Assembly (NCBI GenBank): GCA_964395715.1
Contig: CAYNAU010000004.1
Span: 62,001 to 126,000 of the forward strand
Direction of reading: 5' to 3'
DNA: 64,000 nucleotides
From: Porticoccus sp964395715
GTDB lineage: Bacteria > Pseudomonadota > Gammaproteobacteria > Pseudomonadales > Porticoccaceae
Below are positions 44,729-53,817 of this stretch, piece after piece. The notes beneath the pieces were generated by a model, which worked only from the letters and a program-made list of their open reading frames with translations, was not told the origin of the DNA and did no database searches. Position 1 is the stretch's first letter. Every line of letters begins with the position of its first letter. A program made the position numbers and the translations under genes.

Positions 44729-44765
44729 CGGAACAAGTGGAGTACTTTTGGCTCAACGCCAAACA

Positions 44766-44882
44766 AGTCTCCCGGGCTTTTGTCCCGCCGTGTAACCCCT
44801 CACATTACTGAGAGGTCGAGTGCTCTCGGACCAGACACCCATCGACCTGTAAAGACTTTCGATGAATCGGAACCCTAGCGCT
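44766..44882 (-). ncRNA. Guanidine-I (ykkC) riboswitch aptamer
   Basis: The minus strand carries all three conserved blocks in order: CTAGGGTTCCG (44868-44878), GTCTGGTCCGAGAG (44823-44836) and ACACGGCGGGACAAAAGCCC followed by GGGAGA (44768-44793). Variable stems lie between them; one is CCTCTCA with TGAGGGG. This is a near-perfect match to the guanidine-I consensus. It is 78 nt upstream of the binding-protein start and controls the whole guanidine operon. Confidence 0.96.
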
Positions 44883-44936
44883 CTATTTGCTAAATTGTCT
44901 CAATTCGTGTTGCCAAAAGTACGAACACTGATGAAA

Positions 44937-44965
44937 CTATATTCAGGATACATGCCAACTTTTAA
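44937..44965 (-). promoter_or_regulatory. Candidate promoter of the guanidine operon
   Basis: On the minus strand, TTAAAA (44960-44965) and TATAGT (44937-44942) are spaced by 17 bp. Transcription would start near 44930, about 48 nt before the aptamer. The match is moderate (4/6 and 5/6). Confidence 0.4.
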
Positions 44966-45215
44966 CTGTCAATCGCAAATGCCCCTCTAACGGGGTGTTG
45001 AGCGCACACTGTCGACGGCAGGTGCCGCTAGTAAACAAAAAATTCTGTTCCCTGATTGTGCATCTCATCCCTCGCGCACCAATAGAGTGCAAAATGGCAG
45101 GCTTTTGGCGCCAACCCGGGATAGCATTTTTCATTGCATTAGCCGTGGGAGCTGTCATATTTCACTAACGTCGAATTTTTATACTCGATGCGCTCGGATA
45201 AAAGGACTCTCTGAC
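44966..45215. other. Intergenic region upstream of the guanidine operon and RND genes
   Basis: About 250 bp between the candidate guanidine promoter and the RND adaptor start. It must hold the RND promoter; a TATACT hexamer at 45180-45185 is the best -10 candidate, but no convincing -35 is seen. A possible 71-codon minus-strand frame (44943-45158) has no recognisable features. I see no repeat or operator. Confidence 0.5.
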
Positions 45216-46310
45216 ATGCGAACAAAGGCCTTCGCCCTGACCCCACTGTTGGGGTCCCTGCTGTTGGGACTAGCCCCGACCCTGTCTGTTGCGGCCCCGC
45301 CGGTACCGGTATTTGTCAAAGCCGCCGCGATCGAACCTTTTGAAGAAACCATAGAGGCGCTGGGTACCCTCCGAGCCAACGAGGCGGTGACACTCTCCGC
45401 CACCGTCACCGAAACCATTACTGCCATTCACTTTGACGATGGCGAGCGGGTCGAGTCCGGCAAGGTGCTGGTGGAAATGACCAGCAAGGAAGAGCACGCT
45501 TTGCTGGAAGAAGCCCGCTCAACCCTGCGAGAAGCACAACGCCAGTACCAGCGCATTCAGGGACTGGTAAAAACCAACCTGGCCAGCGAATCCCTACTGG
45601 ATGAGCGTCGCGCCGCCTATGAAACAGCCCAGGCCAAACTTCAGGCCACACAATCCCGACTTCAGGATCGCCTTATTATCGCCCCCTTTGACGGTGTGGT
45701 TGGCCTGCGCCAGATCAGCGTTGGTGCACTGGTAACGCCCGGGGACAGGATCACCACGCTCGACGATGACAGTGTCATGAAGCTGGATATGTCGGTGCCG
45801 GCCGTGTTTATCAATAGCCTGCGACCAGGTCTGACGGTTTCCGCCAATGCCAGGGAACTGGGGGACAGGGATTTTGAGGGCGAAATCGCCAGCCTCGATT
45901 CCAGGGTCGACCCGGTCACCCGTGCTCTCGCCGTGCGGGCCCTGCTGCCCAACCCAGAACGGCAGCTCAAACCCGGCATGCTGATGACGGTGACCCTCAA
46001 AAAACCACCCGTTGACTACATCATGATTCCCGAGGAGGCTCTGATCCGGGAGGGCTTTAACCAGTTTGCCTTTGTGTTGGATACCAGCAAAGAACCGGCC
46101 ACCGTATCCAAGCGCCAGCTGACCACCGGCCCACGCCGACCAGGTGTAGTGTCGGTGACAACCGGCATTGCTCCAGGGGAACTGGTGGTCACCCACGGCA
46201 TTATGCGCCTCAACCAGGGCACCGCCGTGTCCATCATGGCTACCCAGCAGGGCGAGGAAAGTCTGAACGAGTTACTGAAACAGTCAAACGCTGACCGCGG
46301 AGCCCACTGA
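45216..46310 (+). CDS. RND efflux periplasmic adaptor subunit (membrane fusion protein)
   Basis: A 364-residue adaptor linking an RND pump to an outer membrane channel. Signal peptide about 1-26 (MRTKAFALTPLLGSLLLGLAP start), a lipoyl half (IEALGTLRANEAVTLSATVT), an alpha-hairpin (about 95-150) and the second lipoyl half (DRLIIAPFDGVVGLRQISVG), then a beta-barrel with VPAVFINSLRPG. The ATG at 45216 has AAAGGA. It is 4 bp before the pump gene. No cysteine lipobox is present. Confidence 0.92.
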   Translation: MRTKAFALTPLLGSLLLGLAPTLSVAAPPVPVFVKAAAIEPFEETIEALGTLRANEAVTLSATVTETITAIHFDDGERVESGKVLVEMTSKEEHALLEEARSTLREAQRQYQRIQGLVKTNLASESLLDERRAAYETAQAKLQATQSRLQDRLIIAPFDGVVGLRQISVGALVTPGDRITTLDDDSVMKLDMSVPAVFINSLRPGLTVSANARELGDRDFEGEIASLDSRVDPVTRALAVRALLPNPERQLKPGMLMTVTLKKPPVDYIMIPEEALIREGFNQFAFVLDTSKEPATVSKRQLTTGPRRPGVVSVTTGIAPGELVVTHGIMRLNQGTAVSIMATQQGEESLNELLKQSNADRGAH

Positions 46311-46314
46311 TTCC

Positions 46315-49300
46315 ATGCTGCTGTCCGATACCAGTATTCGGCGACCGGTTTTTGCCTCGGTCATTTCCCTGCTGCTTGTGGCTTTCGGGATGATTGCCTT
46401 CGAGAGATTGCCCCTGCGTGAATACCCCGACATTGACCCACCCATTGTCTCCATCGAAACGAAATATCCGGGCGCTGCTGCCAACGTGGTGGAAACCCGT
46501 ATCACCCAAGTTCTGGAAGATCGCATATCTGGCCTGGAAGGCATCAAGTACATCGAGTCGAATAGCTCCGACGGCGAATCGAAAATCAATATCGAGTTCA
46601 ACCTGTCCCGCAATATTGAAGCAGCCGCCAACGATGTCCGCGACCGGGTCGCTCGCGTTCTGGAAGACCTGCCAGAGGAGGCCGATCTGCCCACGGTGGA
46701 AAAGCTGGATACCAACGATGAAGTCATTATGTGGCTCAACCTCACCAGCGAGGCACTTTCCGTGCCTGAACTTACCGATTACGCGGAACGCTATCTGGTG
46801 GATCGCTTTTCGATTCTCGACGGTGTGGCTCGGGTACGCATAGGAGGGGGGCAGAGTCTGGCCATGCGCATCTGGCTGGATCGCATAAAGCTTGCCGCCC
46901 ACAATCTCACGGTCAGCGATGTGGAGTCTGCTCTGAGGTCGGAGAACGTGGAACTGCCTGCCGGCAAGATCGAATCGATCCAGCAGGAATTTACCGTGCG
47001 GGTGAAGCGGGTGTTCCGCACCGCCGAGGACTTCAGCCAACTGGTACTGAGCCGGGGCGAGGATGGCTACCTTGTCCGGCTTTCCGATGTGGCGACGGTT
47101 CACAGGGGCACCGAAGAGTACCGCACCCTGTTCCGTGGCAATGGGGAGACCATGGTGGGCCTGGGCATCACCAAACAATCCACCGCCAATACCATTGAGG
47201 TATCGCGAGCGGTCAAGACGGAAGCAGCAAGACTCAACAAGCTGCTACCCGACGGCATGCAGATCCACGAAAGTTACGACTCCTCCGTATTTATCGAGGA
47301 AGCCATCGGCGAGGTCTACAAAACCCTGGCCATCAGCATTGGTCTGGTAATTTTTGTGATCTATCTGTTTCTGGGTAGCGCACGGGCGATGCTGGTGCCC
47401 GCTGTCACGGTTCCCATCTCCCTGATCGCTACCTTTACCGTCCTCATGGCCATGGGTTTTACCGTCAACCTGCTGACACTGCTGGCACTGGTACTGGCCA
47501 TTGGTCTGGTGGTGGACGACGCCATCGTGGTGTTGGAAAACATCCACCGCCGTATGGCGGAGCACCGTGAAACGGCTCTGGTCGCCGCTTTTCGGGGTAC
47601 CCGGCAAGTGGGATTTGCCGTGATAGCCACCACACTGGTACTGGTCGCGGTGTTTTCGCCAATTTCCATGCTCGAGGGCGATATGGGCCGGCTGTTCTCG
47701 GAGTTTGCCCTCACCATGAGCGCTGCCGTGTTATTTTCCAGCCTGGTTGCTCTGACCCTGTGCCCGGTACTGGCATCGCTCCTGCTCTCCCGGACAGATG
47801 GGCAAGCCGCACCTGAAACCCGGGTAGATCATTTCTTCCAGAGTTGCCGTGGCCATTACCGCCACCTGGTGGAAGCCTCACTGAAATACCCCCTGCTGAT
47901 CGGATTACTGTTTGCCAGCTGTATCGGCCTCTCTATCTGGCTAGTGACCCTTATCCCGAACGAATATGTCCCCAAGGAAGACCGCGGCGCCTTTTTCATC
48001 ATGGTCAAGGGGCCCGAGGGAGCCAGTTACGCCTATACCAAGGCCTACATCGAAGAGATTGAGCAGCGCTTGTTACCCCTTGCCAGCGAGGGTGAGGCGG
48101 GTCGAATTCTGGTGCGTGCGCCACGTGATGCCTTTAACACCGGCATTGCCATTGTGGTTCTCAATGAGTGGGGAAATCGCCGCTCCGCCTGGGACATCAT
48201 GGCTGAAATCCGCGCCAAAACCTCGGATCTGGTCGGTGTACAGATTCACCCCGTGATGCGTCAGGGCATTGGCAACCGTACAGCCAAACCGGTGCAGTTT
48301 GTGCTCGCCGGGGGCACCTACGAGGAGTTGGCCCGCTGGCGGGATACCCTGTACGCAGAGCTAAGCAAAAACAACCCGGGCTTTACCGACATTGACAGCG
48401 ACTACCGGGAGACCAGCCCACAAGTGCAGGTTAACATCGACTACAACCGCGCGGCGGAACTCGGGGTTTCGGTACAGAATATCGGGCGAACGCTGGAAAG
48501 CATGCTGGCTTCGCGCAAGGTCACCACTTACCTCGATGCCGGGGAAGAGTACGATGTGATGATCGAGGGCAAACGCGATCAGCAAAACAGCCCCGATGAC
48601 CTGACCAATATTTATGTGCGTTCAGAGCGCTCCGGTCAGCTGATTCCCCTGTCCAACCTGGTGACATTGGAGGAATACGCAGATTCAAAAACGCTGAATC
48701 GCTACAACCGCAACCGCGCCATTACCATTGATGCCAACCTGGAAGATGATCTACCCCTGGGCGAAGGCCTGACCTATCTCGAGCGACTTGTGCGTGAGCA
48801 CCTGCCTGAACACGCGGTGATTGACTATAAGGGGCGCTCCCTGGATTTCAAAAAGTCCGGTTCTGCCAGTTACTTCATATTTATTCTGGGGGTGCTGGTG
48901 ATGTTCCTGGTACTGGCCGCCCAGTTTGAAAGCTATATCAGTCCCCTGATCATTATCTTTACCGTGCCACTAGCCATAGCCGGCGGACTGCTGGGACTGT
49001 GGGGCAGCGACAACACCCTCAACCTCTACAGCCAGATCGGATTGATCATGCTTATCGGACTGGCGGCCAAGAACGGCATTCTGATCGTCGAGTTCGCCAA
49101 TCAGATGCGCGACCAGGGCAGTTCAGTACAAGAGGCTATTATTGCCGCCGCGCAGGTGCGGCTGCGCCCTATCGTCATGACCAGCATTACCACCATTGCC
49201 GGGTCCATTCCGCTGATACTGTCCTTTGGGGCCGGAGCAGAAACCCGTCAAGTGCTGGGTATTACCCTCTTCTGTGGCGTAGCTTTCGCCACGGTGTTTA

Positions 49301-49434
49301 CACTTTTTATCCTGCCGGTGGCCTACCACTTGCTGGGGCGTTTCACTCGAGGCCCCAGATATGTCTCCAATAAACTTGACCAACAATTGAAGCATACCCC
49401 CAGCACTGACCAAGCAAAGCCAGAACAGAATTAG
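46315..49434 (+). CDS. RND multidrug efflux permease (HAE1/AcrB type)
   Basis: A 1039-residue inner membrane proton-driven pump. Twelve helices in two halves with two large periplasmic loops. The proton relay Asp pair is seen in GLVVDDAIVVLENI (TM4). REYPDIDPPIVSIETKYPGA near residue 30 is typical of the HAE1 family. No outer membrane channel gene or TetR regulator is adjacent, so it probably uses a TolC encoded elsewhere. The substrate is unknown; proximity to the guanidine operon is suggestive only. Confidence 0.94.
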   Translation: MLLSDTSIRRPVFASVISLLLVAFGMIAFERLPLREYPDIDPPIVSIETKYPGAAANVVETRITQVLEDRISGLEGIKYIESNSSDGESKINIEFNLSRNIEAAANDVRDRVARVLEDLPEEADLPTVEKLDTNDEVIMWLNLTSEALSVPELTDYAERYLVDRFSILDGVARVRIGGGQSLAMRIWLDRIKLAAHNLTVSDVESALRSENVELPAGKIESIQQEFTVRVKRVFRTAEDFSQLVLSRGEDGYLVRLSDVATVHRGTEEYRTLFRGNGETMVGLGITKQSTANTIEVSRAVKTEAARLNKLLPDGMQIHESYDSSVFIEEAIGEVYKTLAISIGLVIFVIYLFLGSARAMLVPAVTVPISLIATFTVLMAMGFTVNLLTLLALVLAIGLVVDDAIVVLENIHRRMAEHRETALVAAFRGTRQVGFAVIATTLVLVAVFSPISMLEGDMGRLFSEFALTMSAAVLFSSLVALTLCPVLASLLLSRTDGQAAPETRVDHFFQSCRGHYRHLVEASLKYPLLIGLLFASCIGLSIWLVTLIPNEYVPKEDRGAFFIMVKGPEGASYAYTKAYIEEIEQRLLPLASEGEAGRILVRAPRDAFNTGIAIVVLNEWGNRRSAWDIMAEIRAKTSDLVGVQIHPVMRQGIGNRTAKPVQFVLAGGTYEELARWRDTLYAELSKNNPGFTDIDSDYRETSPQVQVNIDYNRAAELGVSVQNIGRTLESMLASRKVTTYLDAGEEYDVMIEGKRDQQNSPDDLTNIYVRSERSGQLIPLSNLVTLEEYADSKTLNRYNRNRAITIDANLEDDLPLGEGLTYLERLVREHLPEHAVIDYKGRSLDFKKSGSASYFIFILGVLVMFLVLAAQFESYISPLIIIFTVPLAIAGGLLGLWGSDNTLNLYSQIGLIMLIGLAAKNGILIVEFANQMRDQGSSVQEAIIAAAQVRLRPIVMTSITTIAGSIPLILSFGAGAETRQVLGITLFCGVAFATVFTLFILPVAYHLLGRFTRGPRYVSNKLDQQLKHTPSTDQAKPEQN

Positions 49435-49469
49435 CGGAACCTATGATGGCTTGTGTTAGGGAACATTTG

Positions 49470-49487
49470 AACACAGTCACCTGTGTT
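49470..49487 (+). terminator. Possible weak terminator after the RND operon
   Basis: AACACAG and CTGTGTT form a 7-bp stem with a 4-nt loop, but only a short T-run follows. It is 36 bp past the RND stop. Confidence 0.35.
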
Positions 49488-49525
49488 TCACCCCGCAACG
49501 GGCGGCATGGTGGATAGGAATAGAA

Positions 49526-50092
49526 CTAGGCGCCCCAGTACCTGACACGCCCGACATCAAGATGCACAAAATCACTCTGGCTGTAGAGACCGACCCCGCC
49601 TCGTTTCAGCGCCAAGGCACCCTTATGTAATTTGTCGAGACGCGTGCCCGGCAAGCGGATATCGATGGCCTTGCCCTGCATATGCAGGCTTTTCTTGGCC
49701 ACACCTTTACTGTGCTGACTCAACTGGTTGTTTGTAGCCGGAGAACGGTAACCGGAGATCACATGGAGAGGACGCCGGTTTCCCAATAATTTTTGCAGAT
49801 CGTGCAACAGCACCAATAGGTTGGGTGACACTTCACAGACTTCCCCGGTGCGATGGTCCCTCAACACATGGTTGACGTCTTTCAGGCTGTCGGCAAGAAA
49901 CTGGTGGCCGACGCAAAACGTCGTCTTCAGGCTCTCCCCGGTGTGCAGATTGTAAAATGACAGGGTGCGTTCCCTTGTGAGCGTAGCCGGAATCTTCGCC
50001 AGCGCCGTGGGGGACACGGCCAAACCGGCGGTAAAGCCACCGACCATGCTCAGAAAGCGCCGACGCGAAGTAATTAAGGGATTTTGACTCAT
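49526..50092 (-). CDS. DUF882 / YcbK-type peptidase M15 family protein
   Basis: A 188-residue protein with a Tat signal (SRRRFLSMVGG, residues about 9-19). The DUF882 domain has the zinc-site pattern of M15-type D,D-carboxypeptidase folds: SGYRSPATN, HMQGKAIDI and DFVHLDVG. Probably a periplasmic peptidoglycan enzyme; the E. coli homologue is YcbK. It follows the YcbB-like gene on the same strand by 71 bp, matching the E. coli ycbB-ycbK order. Confidence 0.9.
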   Translation of the reverse strand: MSQNPLITSRRRFLSMVGGFTAGLAVSPTALAKIPATLTRERTLSFYNLHTGESLKTTFCVGHQFLADSLKDVNHVLRDHRTGEVCEVSPNLLVLLHDLQKLLGNRRPLHVISGYRSPATNNQLSQHSKGVAKKSLHMQGKAIDIRLPGTRLDKLHKGALALKRGGVGLYSQSDFVHLDVGRVRYWGA

Positions 50093-50163
50093 GGGAACAA
50101 TGTACCAGCCTCAGAATTGCCGGCCTATTATGCTTTGGCAGGAGGCAACTGTACAGAAAATGA

Positions 50164-51432
50164 TCAATTGGTCTGGGTCTGGCGGCTGACATACTCCCGC
50201 AGAACCTTCTCATCATGCCGATACAGATCTTCTCGGAATTGCAGACTGCCCTCTGCATCCAACCAGGCAGTCCAATAGGTCACGTGAAGCTCCACCTGAT
50301 TTTCGAGTCGCACGTGGCGCGTCTGCGAGTTGTCCAGCAGCCTGTGCAGTACTCCCGGCTCGGCCCTGTTTGCCTTGACCAGAAGCCACTCCGCGAGCTC
50401 CATGGGCTTTTCCAGGCGAATGCAACCGGAGCTGAAGGCGCGTCTGCTGGCATCAAACAGCTGCCTGGCATTGGTGTCGTGCAAGTAGATGCTCTCGCTG
50501 TTGGGCACGTTGAATTTGATCCGACCCAAGGCATTACCGGGGCCGGGAGGCTGCCAGAGACGGTGGTATTCAATGCCCCGATACATTTTTGCCAGGTCAA
50601 TGTCCGCGTCGGGAACCACCACCGGGGGTGCTTGCCAGCCGGACAAAACCAGCAGATTTTTCTTCTCCAGATACCGGCTATCCTGTCGCCAGTGGGGCAG
50701 AAAATCACGCATGGCGATACTCCGCGGCACACTCCAGGCTGGGTTGATAACCAAAGCACTGACCTGGCTGCTGAACACCGGTGTCTGTCGACTCTTGCGC
50801 CCGACAATGGCCTTCATTTCCAGCTGCACGTCGCCGTCTGCCACCAGCCATAACCGATAGTCCGGAATATTGACCTGAACGTAGCGGGCGCTGGCAACTG
50901 CTTGCAGCGCCTCCTGTCGGCCGATATTGAGTAGCAATTGATTGGCCCTGATCCAGGGCGGCACATTCAGCAAGTCCCGACTCTCGGGGCCCAGAATCCC
51001 GTCTACATGGACAGCCCCGTGGCGCATCTGAAAGCGCACCATTGCGTCAAACAGGGGTTTATCAAATAGGTCGGGCTGACCGCTGGGCGGTGCTTCCCGG
51101 TAATCCCCACTGAGCTGCAACAGCTGTCGCAACTGCACTACCTGCTCATGGCGATCACCCAGACTCAGCAGCGGGCCTGCCTCCAGCGGTGACCATCGAC
51201 CGCTGCGGGCGAGGTCGTCATAGTACGCCAGCGCCTCTTCCATAGTCTGAAATCGCAGAGGCCGATGTGCGGTAGGGGTAGAGTCTTCATCGAGAGGTGG
51301 CAAGGGCTGTGCACCGACATAGGCATGAGGCTGCACCAACGCCAAAACGGCGTCCGTTTCAGCCAGGGACACGGCGGAGCTTAACAAACTCCATATCAGC
51401 ATCCAGCTGGAGATGATACATCGCTGATACAT
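50164..51432 (-). CDS. L,D-transpeptidase, YcbB (LdtD)-like
   Basis: Makes 3-3 peptidoglycan cross-links, bypassing penicillin-binding proteins. The 422 residues have a signal peptide (to about 24), a peptidoglycan-binding domain (about 91-155) and a YkuD catalytic domain with YLHDTN and the active-site SSGCIRLEKP (Cys near 337). It is shorter than E. coli YcbB (615). A GGGAGG precedes the second ATG (51432), favoured over one at 51444 that lacks a Shine-Dalgarno. Confidence 0.92.
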   Translation of the reverse strand: MYQRCIISSWMLIWSLLSSAVSLAETDAVLALVQPHAYVGAQPLPPLDEDSTPTAHRPLRFQTMEEALAYYDDLARSGRWSPLEAGPLLSLGDRHEQVVQLRQLLQLSGDYREAPPSGQPDLFDKPLFDAMVRFQMRHGAVHVDGILGPESRDLLNVPPWIRANQLLLNIGRQEALQAVASARYVQVNIPDYRLWLVADGDVQLEMKAIVGRKSRQTPVFSSQVSALVINPAWSVPRSIAMRDFLPHWRQDSRYLEKKNLLVLSGWQAPPVVVPDADIDLAKMYRGIEYHRLWQPPGPGNALGRIKFNVPNSESIYLHDTNARQLFDASRRAFSSGCIRLEKPMELAEWLLVKANRAEPGVLHRLLDNSQTRHVRLENQVELHVTYWTAWLDAEGSLQFREDLYRHDEKVLREYVSRQTQTN

Positions 51433-51603
51433 ACGGCCTCCCATCCATTAGGCGACCACGCACGACTGACACCACCAATGTGGCCACCCGAGGAACATTA
51501 ACTAAAGATTAGACCACAACTTGTACGCAAAGGTTTGCAGCCGACCACCGGCAACAGAAGCCTGCCTAATGGCAGAGCACCTGCGACAAGCCTGTGCAGA
51601 TGA

Positions 51604-52002
51604 CTAGCATTTCACAACCACCTTGCCCACCGGCGCCAGCGTCAACAGCGCCAGCTTCAGGTGCTGAAGCGCAAAGGGAATACCGATAATGGTGATGAAC
51701 AGTGCCAGCGCCAGGGTGATATGTCCCACTGCCAGCCAAAAGCCGGCCAGGATAAACCAGATAATATTGCCCAGCAGACCCAGGGCACCGGTCCCCAAGT
51801 CCTCCTTACCGGTAATGATGCTGCGACTCACAGCTTCTCGACCAAAGGGCAGAAATGTGAACTGGCCGATGACAAAACAGGAGCGGCCCCAGGGAATACC
51901 GATAATGGTAATAAACGCCACCAGCCCGATCAGCCACCAGGCCAGGCCCATCAACAGTCCGCCAAAAATCAACCACAGGAGATTCCCCAGAAAGCGCAAC
52001 AT
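51604..52002 (-). CDS. yccF: YccF (DUF307) inner membrane protein
   Basis: A 132-residue membrane protein with two YccF repeats, each with ITIIGIP (about 31-37 and 103-109), and four hydrophobic segments. Its function is unknown. It starts only 5 bp after the mutL stop and so is likely cotranscribed with it, in the place where miaA stands in most relatives. Confidence 0.9.
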   Translation of the reverse strand: MLRFLGNLLWLIFGGLLMGLAWWLIGLVAFITIIGIPWGRSCFVIGQFTFLPFGREAVSRSIITGKEDLGTGALGLLGNIIWFILAGFWLAVGHITLALALFITIIGIPFALQHLKLALLTLAPVGKVVVKC

Positions 52003-52007
52003 GATGA

Positions 52008-53804
52008 TTACCGTCCCCTTAAAAACAGTTTGTCCAATTCACCCAGCGACATCTGGGTCCAGGTAGGCCGGCCGTGGTTACACTGACCACTGCGCTCTGT
52101 CGCTTCCATATCCCGCAACAGGGCATTCATTTCAGCAATGGACAGTTTGCGGTTGGCCCGGACCGAACAATGGCAGGCCATGTTGGCCATGATCTCATTG
52201 AGGTGTTCCCTGATTCGGTCACAGTTGCCATGGCTAACCAGGTCCGATAGCACGTCCCGAACCAACGGCTCCACATCGGCATCACGCAGCAGTGCAGGCA
52301 CCTGCCGCACCAGCAGACTTTCCGGTCCCGCCCGCTGTAACTGAAAGCCAAGGGATTCAAACACGGCTGACTGTTCCTCCGCGGTATCCGCCTCGGCCTG
52401 GCTGACCGCCAGCGTTTTGGGAACCAGCAGCGGTTGGGACATCAGGCCCTCAGCATCAAATGCCTGTTTCATGCGCTCGTAGGTAATGCGTTCATGGGCG
52501 GCATGCATATCCACCAGCACCAGGCCTGCGGCATTTTCCGCCAGAATGTAAATACCCTTTAACTGGGCAATGGCATAGCCCAGCGGCGGCAGGGTTTCAT
52601 CGGTTTCAGGCAAAGGCAGCGGCGAGATGGGAGCCGCTGACGCATGCAGCTCTCCATACACAGCCATTTGCTCTGCGACGCGATCACGTGCCGGGGATTT
52701 TTCACTAAAACTGATTGACGCCTGCGTCACAGGGGAACGCGCCACCGCCGGTACTGGCGCTTCCGTCAGCTCGCTGTCACCAGCATGGTTACTGTCCCCG
52801 GGACGGATATCCGCCACGCAGCGATGCAGGCTTCGGAACAGGAAATCGTGGACCGTACGACTATCGCGGAAACGCACTTCGTGCTTGGTGGGGTGTACGT
52901 TGACGTCCACATCTGCCGGGTTCAACTCCAGATAGAGAACAAAGGCCGGGTGACGGCCGTGATACATCACGTCCTGGTAAGCCTGGCGCACCGCATGGGT
53001 GACCAGCTTGTCGCGAATGCTGCGACCGTTGACAAAGAAATGCTGCAGATCTGCCTGACTGCGTGAAAAAGTCGGCAATCCCACCCAACCCCAGAGACGC
53101 AAACCGGCGGCTTCCACATCCACGTAGATTGCATTTTCCATAAATGCCGGGCCACAGATGGCCGCCACGCGGCGCTCCTGCTCCAGCTGGGTGCCAGCAG
53201 CGCGAAACTGGTGGGCCACCTTGCCGTTATTGCGCAGGGTGAAATCAATGTCGAAATTGCTCAGGGAAAGTTTTCGCAGAACTTCGTCAATCCGCTTGTA
53301 TTCAGTAGTCTCCGTGCGCAGAAATTTGCGCCGTGCGGGAGTATTAAAAAACAGGTCCCGCACCTCCACCGTGGTCCCCCGCGGGTGGGCCACCGGCGCC
53401 AGGTTCACCGCCATATCGCGCCCCTCGGTCTCAGCTTTCCAGCCGGGGCCGCTGTCCTGGTCATTGGTCGCAATGGCAAGCCGGGCGACAGATGAAATAC
53501 TCGCCAGTGCTTCGCCGCGAAAACCGAGGGTAGCCACGGCTTCGAGGTCGTCCAGCTGCTCAATCTTGCTGGTGGCATGGCGACTGAGTGCCAAAGGCAG
53601 GTCTTCTTCTCCAATGCCACAGCCGTTATCGCGGACGCGCATGAGTTTGACCCCACCGCTTTCCACGTCAATCTCAATGCGGCTGGCACCACTATCAATA
53701 CTGTTTTCCAGCAACTCCTTGATCACGGAGGCCGGGCGCTCTACCACCTCACCGGCGGCGATCTGATTGGCCAGCCGGGGACTGAGCAGATGAATCTTGG
53801 GCAT
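52008..53804 (-). CDS. mutL: DNA mismatch repair protein MutL
   Basis: ATP-dependent coupler of MutS to MutH/UvrD. The 598 residues have an N-terminal GHKL ATPase (ENSIDSGA, DNGCGI, TLGFRGEALASI) and a C-terminal dimerisation domain (HAAHERITYERM; ACHCSVRANRKLS). The linker (about 335-405) is variable. The upstream gene amiB ends 13 bp before. Downstream is yccF rather than miaA. Confidence 0.97.
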   Translation of the reverse strand: MPKIHLLSPRLANQIAAGEVVERPASVIKELLENSIDSGASRIEIDVESGGVKLMRVRDNGCGIGEEDLPLALSRHATSKIEQLDDLEAVATLGFRGEALASISSVARLAIATNDQDSGPGWKAETEGRDMAVNLAPVAHPRGTTVEVRDLFFNTPARRKFLRTETTEYKRIDEVLRKLSLSNFDIDFTLRNNGKVAHQFRAAGTQLEQERRVAAICGPAFMENAIYVDVEAAGLRLWGWVGLPTFSRSQADLQHFFVNGRSIRDKLVTHAVRQAYQDVMYHGRHPAFVLYLELNPADVDVNVHPTKHEVRFRDSRTVHDFLFRSLHRCVADIRPGDSNHAGDSELTEAPVPAVARSPVTQASISFSEKSPARDRVAEQMAVYGELHASAAPISPLPLPETDETLPPLGYAIAQLKGIYILAENAAGLVLVDMHAAHERITYERMKQAFDAEGLMSQPLLVPKTLAVSQAEADTAEEQSAVFESLGFQLQRAGPESLLVRQVPALLRDADVEPLVRDVLSDLVSHGNCDRIREHLNEIMANMACHCSVRANRKLSIAEMNALLRDMEATERSGQCNHGRPTWTQMSLGELDKLFLRGR

Positions 53805-53817
53805 GAATCAATAATCT

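Noticed and set aside
44894..44920. Possible sigma-54 promoter before the riboswitch (TTGGCA with TTGAG)
   Set aside because: The GG to G spacing is 11 instead of 10 and the downstream GC is GA, so it fails the -24/-12 rule. A sigma-70-like pair at 44937-44965 is a better candidate.
44943..45158. Small minus-strand frame upstream of the riboswitch
   Set aside because: No recognisable motif or Shine-Dalgarno, and it would overlap the expected RND and guanidine promoters.
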